DNA of 10,408 nt from JBLMZH01 sp050258715 (lineage in GTDB: Bacteria > Patescibacteriota > Doudnabacteria > UBA920 > O2-02-FULL-48-8), in NCBI GenBank assembly GCA_050258715.1, contig JBLMZH010000049.1:1-10408 (forward strand), written 5' to 3'. A program made the position numbers and the translations under genes. Under the pieces are notes generated by a model. It ran no database searches, was not told the DNA's origin, and saw only the letters and a program-made list of their open reading frames with translations. Of this stretch, positions 5,905 through 10,408 are shown in pieces (the first letter of the stretch is position 1; each line of letters opens with the position of its first letter).

Positions 5905-6165
5905 ATGAAAATCGAAAGATCCTATAAAAAATCCAAGTATTTGCACTCCCCGGCCCATGTTCTGGCGGACGAGATTTCCCAAAAACTTAACGACAAAAAA
6001 CACTTCGGATTTTACCTTAAGATGGCCCTAACCAACAGTCCGGACATTCTAAGAAGGCTGGCCGGCGACGTTTTGGAGCAGAAGGCCAAGAACCCGGGCG
6101 CTTTGTTCGCCTATTTGATCAAGAAAAACCATGAACAAGATCCTAAAAATAATCACGGCTCCTGA
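5905..6165 (+). CDS. Small conserved-looking protein upstream of def, unknown function
   Basis: The 86-aa protein is basic, soluble and mostly helical, with no signal or membrane segment. The pattern AHVLADEISQKLNDKKHF, then GFYLKMAL, then LEQKAKNPGALFAYLIKK resembles small uncharacterised proteins I associate with Patescibacteria, but I cannot name a family or a function. The codon pattern, the promoter just upstream and the 35-nt overlap with def (6131-6165) support a real gene. The ATG at 5905 is the natural start, 9 nt after the -10 box and without a Shine-Dalgarno, so a leaderless message is likely. The overlap implies coupled expression with the deformylase. The minus-strand ORF across this region (6003-5782) is rejected because it would cross the two divergent promoters. 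Confidence 0.8.
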   Translation: MKIERSYKKSKYLHSPAHVLADEISQKLNDKKHFGFYLKMALTNSPDILRRLAGDVLEQKAKNPGALFAYLIKKNHEQDPKNNHGS

Positions 6166-6616
6166 TCCGATCCTCTATAAAAAAACCAAGCCGGTCAAAG
6201 ACATTGACCAAGGCTTGCGGCAGCTTGCGGCGAACATGATCGAAACCTGCCGGCTTCTTAAGGGCATCGGTATTGCAGCGCCCCAAGTCGGGCATTCGAT
6301 CCGCATGTGCACGATTGAGCTTGAAGACCTGGGCATCCCGCCCTTCGCGCTCATCAATCCAAAAATCACCAAGCGCTCGTGGAAAAAAATCGAAATGGAA
6401 GAAGGCTGTCTTTCGGTTCCCGGGGTCTTCGGCATGGTCAAACGGCCGATCTCAGTCAAAGTCACGGCTCTAAACTTAGAAGGCAACAAAGTCACCATCA
6501 ACGCGGACGGGATTTTGGCCAGAGTGCTGCAGCACGAAATTGATCATTTGGACGGGATACTGTTCACGAGCAAAACCTTGAAACAAACCGCCGGCCCCAA
6601 GCTCGAAAAAATGTAG
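6131..6616 (+). CDS. def: Peptide deformylase
   Basis: This enzyme removes the formyl group from the N-terminal Met of nascent proteins at the ribosome exit. At 161 aa it is close to the usual 150-190. All three family motifs are intact: GIGIAAPQ (45-52), EGCLS (91-95) and QHEIDHLDG (134-142). C93, H135 and H139 bind the catalytic metal (usually Fe2+), and E136 is the general base. The start MNKILKIITAPDPIL matches the normal deformylase N-terminus, so the 6131 ATG is favoured although it lies inside the preceding gene and has no clear ribosome site, which again suggests coupling. The C-terminus is short and ends soon after the third motif. fmt, which makes the substrate's formyl group, follows 37 nt later, the classic def-fmt order. 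Confidence 0.97.
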   Translation: MNKILKIITAPDPILYKKTKPVKDIDQGLRQLAANMIETCRLLKGIGIAAPQVGHSIRMCTIELEDLGIPPFALINPKITKRSWKKIEMEEGCLSVPGVFGMVKRPISVKVTALNLEGNKVTINADGILARVLQHEIDHLDGILFTSKTLKQTAGPKLEKM

Positions 6617-6653
6617 CTTTTCGCCTAGTTTCTCTTGCTGTGCGAAATTTATT

Positions 6654-7574
6654 ATGAAAAAACTGATCTTTATCGGCACCTCGGAATTCGGATTGCCCGC
6701 CCTTGAAAAAGCGCGGGAATCTTTTGAATTGGTCTCGATTGTGACGCAAACAGACAAACCGTCAGGACGAAAAAAAATCAGCACTCCCTCTCCGGTGAAA
6801 GTCTGGGCTGAGTCCCAAAACCTCTCTTTGCTTCAGCCAAAGAAAATTATCGAAGCCGAGCAGGAACTTGCGAAACTTAACCCTGACCTGATCCTGGTCG
6901 CGTCCTACGGCCAGATATTGCCAAAAAAAATTCTTTTGCTCCCTAAATGCGGATGTGTCAATATTCATCCTTCGCTTCTTCCCAAATACCGCGGTCCAAC
7001 CCCGATTCAAACCGCTCTGCTTAACGGTGACAAGGAAACCGGAGTTTGTCTTATTCAAATGGACGAGAAGATGGATCACGGCCCGATCATCGCAACAAAA
7101 ACCGTGCCCATTTTCCCGGATGATGACTTTTCTTCGCTTATGAAAAAATTGGCTGAAGCTGGTGCTGGCTTGGTATCGGAAAATTTATTAAACTTTGCCG
7201 AGTCAAAGATCGTGCCTAAAGAACAAGATGAAAGCAAGGCCACGTTTACCAAAATTTTCAGCCTCGCGGACGCGAGGATCGACTGGATCAAGCCTGCCCA
7301 TGAAATTCAAAATTTTATCAAAGCCTTAAATCCGGAGCCGGGGGCGTGGACAACTTTATCCGATAAATCTGTTAAAATAATAAAAGGACGCGCTTTGCCC
7401 TCAACTACCGTTGAACTGCCGGGAAAGGCCGAAAAAATCGGCAAAGATCTGGCAATCAAGTGCACCGGGGGCTATCTTTTGGCCGATATCGTCCAGCCGG
7501 AAGGGAAAAAACCCATGTCCGGCAAGGACTACTTAAACGGCCTGAAACCAATCTCAGAAAAAATCTTTGTTTAA
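6654..7574 (+). CDS. fmt: Methionyl-tRNA formyltransferase
   Basis: Fmt uses 10-formyltetrahydrofolate to formylate Met-tRNA-fMet, preparing it for translation initiation. The 306-aa length is normal. Residues 1-about 200 form the formyltransferase domain: IFIGTSEFGLPALE, then the signature VNIHPSLLPKYRGPTPIQ (102-119) with N103 and H105, then D141 in MDHGPI; these match the catalytic Asn-His-Asp of the family. Residues about 205-306 are the C-terminal OB-like domain that binds tRNA (IDWIKPAHEIQNFIKALNP, 218-236). The ATG at 6654 gives the standard N-terminus, but no Shine-Dalgarno precedes it, so it probably depends on reading from def or on another initiation route. The ATPase gene starts 12 nt after the stop. 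Confidence 0.97.
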   Translation: MKKLIFIGTSEFGLPALEKARESFELVSIVTQTDKPSGRKKISTPSPVKVWAESQNLSLLQPKKIIEAEQELAKLNPDLILVASYGQILPKKILLLPKCGCVNIHPSLLPKYRGPTPIQTALLNGDKETGVCLIQMDEKMDHGPIIATKTVPIFPDDDFSSLMKKLAEAGAGLVSENLLNFAESKIVPKEQDESKATFTKIFSLADARIDWIKPAHEIQNFIKALNPEPGAWTTLSDKSVKIIKGRALPSTTVELPGKAEKIGKDLAIKCTGGYLLADIVQPEGKKPMSGKDYLNGLKPISEKIFV

Positions 7575-7586
7575 ACAAAAGTCAAA

Positions 7587-10043
7587 ATGGAAAGAGGATT
7601 GACAACAGCTGAGGCAAAAAAACTTCGGCTTCAATACGGTCCCAACAAGATCGCGGAACGCCATTCGTTCAGCGTGTTAACCGCGCTTGTTTCAGAAATG
7701 TTCAGCCTGCTTAATATCCTTTTGATCGCGGCCGCGATCATTTCGCTTTTGATCAAGGACAGGATCGATGGATTTTTCATTCTAGGCACGGTCGTCCTTA
7801 ATACTTTTATTTCTTTCTGGCAGGAATACAAGGCCGAGCAAACTTTGTCGCAACTCAAGCTCTTGGCCCCGGCTTTCGCCAGGGTCATCCGCGACGGCAA
7901 GGAATCCATGCTTTCCGCCGAACTGATCGTTCCCGGCGATCTGGTCGTGCTCAACATGGGGGATAAAATCCCGGCCGACGGAACAATGACGTCGGGCGTT
8001 AACTGCGAGGTTGACGAGTCCATGCTGACCGGAGAATCAATGCCGGTCTTTAAAAAACCGAACGAACCGGAACACAATCAGATTTATGCCGGGACGCTGG
8101 TCGCTTCGGGGCGCGCCATTTTCAAAGTCTCAAGAATCGGCGAGTCGACGCAATTCGGGAAGATCGCCAAGACTTTGACGGAAATCAAAGAACCGCCCAC
8201 TCCCCTTCAAGCACAGATCAGAAAACTTGCCCTCCAATTGGCCGTGATCGCACTTATCTGTTCCGCGCTCATCTACGTCATCGGGCTCTTATTAAACTTC
8301 AACCGGCTCGAAATGTTCTTTACAGCCGTGAGCAGTGCCGTAGCCTTGGTGCCTGAAGGTTTGCCTTCGATCCTCATCATCACCATGGCGGTCGGCGTCA
8401 AGCGAATGGCCCAGAAACGCGCGGTTGTCCGTAAACTCATCGCGATTGAAGGCTTGGCTTCAGTCAATGTTATCTGCATGGATAAGACCGGGACGCTGAC
8501 CCAGGGCCGGATGCAGGTGCAATCCATTTTCGTAAACGGCAAGCCTCACACAGTCGAAGAATTCAAGGGGCAGACCCAAACCGGCGCAGGCAAGCTTCTG
8601 ATGGACACGATGGTCATGGTAAATACCGCAAGCCTCGTTTACAGGTTTGACCGACACACGGCCGAGGTCTTAGGCGACACCACGGAAGGGGCGCTTTTGA
8701 TGCTCGCCCACAGATACGGCTTGGATTACGAGCTCTACCGCACGCAAGGAGAGGTCATTGACGAATTTTCCTTCGATCAGAACCGCAAGAGCATGAGCTC
8801 GATCCTAAGAATCGAAAGCAGCATCACTTCTTTGGTCAAAGGCGCGCCGGAGTACATGATCTCCAAATCCAACCGGATCAGGAAGTTCGACAAAGTCGAT
8901 TATCTGGACGAAGCCGGGAAGACAAAGCTAATCGAAGCTTACCAGCACTATGCCCGGCAAGGCTACAGACTGCTGGCCTTCGCTTACAAAGACGGGCTGC
9001 ACCAAAAGAGCCGCTATGACCGGGACGAAGCGGAAACCGACCTGATCTTTCTGGGATTCGTGGCACTCCTTGATCCCTTAAGGCCCGAGGTCAAGCCGGC
9101 CATCAAGACCGCCGCCTTAGCCGGCATCCGCTCTGTCATGATCACGGGCGACAACGAACTTACAGCCATGACGATTGCCAAACAGCTTGACCTGGTCGGT
9201 CCGGATGACGAAGTTTACCTAGGCAAAGACCTGGGGAAAATCTCTGACGAGGATTTGCAAAAAATCATACAAAAGGTCAAAGTTTTTGCGCGGACCGACC
9301 CCGAAGACAAGCTTCGGATCGTCCGGGCTTTCCAAAAGGCGGGATTTTCCGTGGCGGTCACGGGCGACGGGGTCAATGACGCTTTGGCTTTAAAACAAGC
9401 GGAAATCGGCGTGGCTATGGGCAATAAAGGAACTGACGTGGCCAAGGAAGCGGCTGACATCGTCATCACCGACGACAACTACGCCACCATCATTCTTGCC
9501 ATTGAGGAAGGCCGGACCATTTACGACAATGTCCTCAAATCTTTTCGCTACCTCCTTTCCACGAACGTCGGAGAAATTTTAACCATTCTTTTTGCGCTCG
9601 GACTAGGCATGCCCTCCCCTTTTACGCCGGTCCAGATCCTTTGGATCAACCTGGTGACAGACAGCCTTCCGGCCTTAGCGCTGGCAGTTGATCCCAAAGA
9701 TCCTCACAACATGAAAAAACGCCCGCGCCCCAAAGAGGCGAAGCTTATCGACAGCAAAGTTTTGACCTTTTTGCTTTCCGCTGGATTGGGGGTCGCGCTC
9801 TTAAGCCTCGGCGTCTATCGGTTCATCTATAACATAAGCGGCGGCGACGTGGTCTTGGCCCGAACCTGGGTGTTTACGTTTATGATCATCCTCCAGATGA
9901 TCGTGGCATTTTTGGTCCGGGGATTTAAGAACAAATTCAACTACAACCTCCTTTGGGCCGTCATTCTGACAATGGGAGTGCAATTCTCCATCCTTTCCAT
10001 CCCCGCTTTCTACAAGGTCTTTGAGATCAAAGGTCTTTGGTGA
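7587..10043 (+). CDS. P2-type cation-transporting ATPase (Ca2+-ATPase-like), lacking M10
   Basis: This is a membrane pump driven by ATP, 818 aa. In order: a short N-terminal cytoplasmic segment (4-30), M1-M2 (about 38-80), actuator domain with TGES (148-151), M3-M4 (about 216-268) with VPEGLP (E257), DKTGT (phosphorylated D299), nucleotide domain with FSFDQNRKS (395-402) and KGAPE (K418), MITGDN (518-523), TGDGVND (592-598), and M5-M9. M5 has N660 and E663, and M6 has N688, T691 and D692, the ligand set of SERCA-type pumps. M8 has Q770 where SERCA has Glu. Ca2+ export is the best guess, though Mn2+ or another cation is possible. After M9 the protein stops at EIKGLW, without the usual tenth helix, and no nearby frame supplies one. 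No ribosome site is seen. It is last in the operon and ends at a TGATCA shared with the opposite gene. Confidence 0.93.
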   Translation: MERGLTTAEAKKLRLQYGPNKIAERHSFSVLTALVSEMFSLLNILLIAAAIISLLIKDRIDGFFILGTVVLNTFISFWQEYKAEQTLSQLKLLAPAFARVIRDGKESMLSAELIVPGDLVVLNMGDKIPADGTMTSGVNCEVDESMLTGESMPVFKKPNEPEHNQIYAGTLVASGRAIFKVSRIGESTQFGKIAKTLTEIKEPPTPLQAQIRKLALQLAVIALICSALIYVIGLLLNFNRLEMFFTAVSSAVALVPEGLPSILIITMAVGVKRMAQKRAVVRKLIAIEGLASVNVICMDKTGTLTQGRMQVQSIFVNGKPHTVEEFKGQTQTGAGKLLMDTMVMVNTASLVYRFDRHTAEVLGDTTEGALLMLAHRYGLDYELYRTQGEVIDEFSFDQNRKSMSSILRIESSITSLVKGAPEYMISKSNRIRKFDKVDYLDEAGKTKLIEAYQHYARQGYRLLAFAYKDGLHQKSRYDRDEAETDLIFLGFVALLDPLRPEVKPAIKTAALAGIRSVMITGDNELTAMTIAKQLDLVGPDDEVYLGKDLGKISDEDLQKIIQKVKVFARTDPEDKLRIVRAFQKAGFSVAVTGDGVNDALALKQAEIGVAMGNKGTDVAKEAADIVITDDNYATIILAIEEGRTIYDNVLKSFRYLLSTNVGEILTILFALGLGMPSPFTPVQILWINLVTDSLPALALAVDPKDPHNMKKRPRPKEAKLIDSKVLTFLLSAGLGVALLSLGVYRFIYNISGGDVVLARTWVFTFMIILQMIVAFLVRGFKNKFNYNLLWAVILTMGVQFSILSIPAFYKVFEIKGLW

Positions 10044-10238
10044 TCAAAAGTACAGCCCTAAAAATGGACGCTCAACATAAGTGAAGTCGTCGATCTTTGA
10101 TACTCTCCCCTGCTGATTTGCCGAGGAATGTTTGCGAAGATAAGAAATATAAAAGGATGCCTGAATGATGAAAGCGACAAGGCCGAGAGCAACCAGAAGA
10201 GCAATTGTTTTGGAAAGATTTTCTTCATCAAGGAACAT
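10044..10238 (-). CDS. Small single-helix membrane protein, hypothetical
   Basis: The 64-aa protein has an acidic N-terminus (MFLDEENLSK), one clear hydrophobic helix at about 11-34 (IALLVALGLVAFIIQASFYI), then YLRKH and a polar tail. The basic residues after the helix suggest the tail is inside the cell. I do not know a family. Its TGA stop (10044-10046) touches the ATPase TGA in a shared TGATCA. No ribosome site is visible, but TAAAAT lies 6 nt before the ATG, the spacing of a leaderless promoter. The alternative is that this ORF is chance and the region is only the 3' end of the ATPase transcript. The coherent helix with a positive flank makes a gene somewhat more likely than not. Confidence 0.55.
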   Translation of the reverse strand: MFLDEENLSKTIALLVALGLVAFIIQASFYISYLRKHSSANQQGRVSKIDDFTYVERPFLGLYF

Positions 10239-10244
10239 TACCCA

Positions 10245-10250
10245 ATTTTA
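10245..10250 (-). promoter_or_regulatory. -10 box before the 64-aa gene
   Basis: TAAAAT on the minus strand ends 6 nt before the ATG, placing the expected transcript start at or next to the start codon. No convincing -35 is found at 16-18 nt, so this is tentative. Confidence 0.4.
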
Positions 10251-10277
10251 ACCTGAACTATTCAAACTCATCCATTC

Positions 10278-10306
10278 AAAAACCGCACAACCCGTGCGGT
10301 TTTTTT
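10278..10306 (+). terminator. Rho-independent terminator downstream of the ATPase
   Basis: An 11-bp stem pairs 10278-10288 (AAAAACCGCAC) with 10294-10304 around an AACCC loop, followed by T to 10306. It is the first plus-strand terminator after the ATPase stop at 10043. The ATPase operon transcript would therefore run about 235 nt further, antisense to the whole 64-aa gene. On the minus strand the T-run is shorter. Confidence 0.85.
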
Positions 10307-10370
10307 GACTCAAATTTAGGATTTATATCTTGATACCGAGGAAAATTGCCATTGGTTTCTTAGCCAAAAG

Positions 10371-10403
10371 AAAAACCCCCGCTAGCCATGCTACCTGCGG
10401 GTT
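10371..10403 (-). terminator. Terminator of a minus-strand gene beyond the right edge
   Basis: On the minus strand GCGGG-complementary arms pair (10397-10401 with 10378-10382), with an inner TAGC/GCTA stem (10383-10386 and 10390-10393), followed by five T and then more T-rich sequence. It is placed to end a gene lying outside the window to the right. Confidence 0.65.
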
Positions 10404-10408
10404 CCTCG

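Noticed and set aside
1..10408. CRISPR arrays, insertion sequences, tRNA genes or rRNA genes
   Set aside because: I saw no regularly spaced repeats, transposase or terminal inverted repeats, and no complete tRNA cloverleaf or rRNA segment by eye. A tRNAscan and repeat search would settle it.

Overview
The window reads as a gene-dense piece of a small bacterial genome, most likely a member of the Candidate Phyla Radiation (Patescibacteria). This is an inference from gene content: a coiled-coil M23 peptidase with its own promoter, a WecG/TagA/CpsF glycosyltransferase with a long insert and a fused HAD domain, a small protein of unknown function overlapping peptide deformylase, and -10 boxes placed very close to start codons. 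TGA is used as a true stop (ends of the 86-aa gene, the P-type ATPase and the 64-aa gene) and no internal TGA interrupts the large genes, so the TGA=Gly code of Gracilibacteria/SR1 is not in use.

Layout. Positions 1-114 hold the 3' end of an unidentified plus-strand gene. It converges on a 94-aa orphan gene (480-196, minus) across a bidirectional terminator at 131-175. Positions 481-957 hold no protein gene. They contain the orphan's promoter and a stretch at 670-829 that folds on the plus strand into several hairpins, a 10-bp long-range helix and a possible pseudoknot. I read this stretch as a candidate structured RNA of no family I recognise. A bidirectional terminator (887-917) follows, then the M23 peptidase gene (2265-958, minus) with its own promoter.

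A minus-strand operon runs from a divergent promoter region at about 5867-5895: thpR (2H RNA phosphodiesterase), a HAD-WecG fusion gene that starts directly at the thpR stop, and gltX 10 nt further on, ending at a terminator at 2347-2381. The plus-strand operon from the same divergent region contains an 86-aa gene, def, fmt and a P2-type cation ATPase. def and fmt form the usual pair for adding and removing the formyl group of initiator Met-tRNA and nascent peptides. The ATPase is tightly linked downstream but lacks the tenth membrane helix of the family.

The ATPase meets a 64-aa single-helix membrane protein gene (10238-10044, minus) at a shared TGATCA. The plus-strand terminator lies only beyond that gene, at 10278-10306. 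At the right edge a minus-strand terminator (about 10371-10403) belongs to a gene outside the window. Together the genes cover translation initiation and aminoacylation, RNA end processing, wall hydrolysis, surface glycan synthesis and cation export. The main points of interest are the structured RNA candidate, the HAD-WecG fusion, the altered second HxT motif of ThpR, the truncated ATPase and the leaderless-type promoters.
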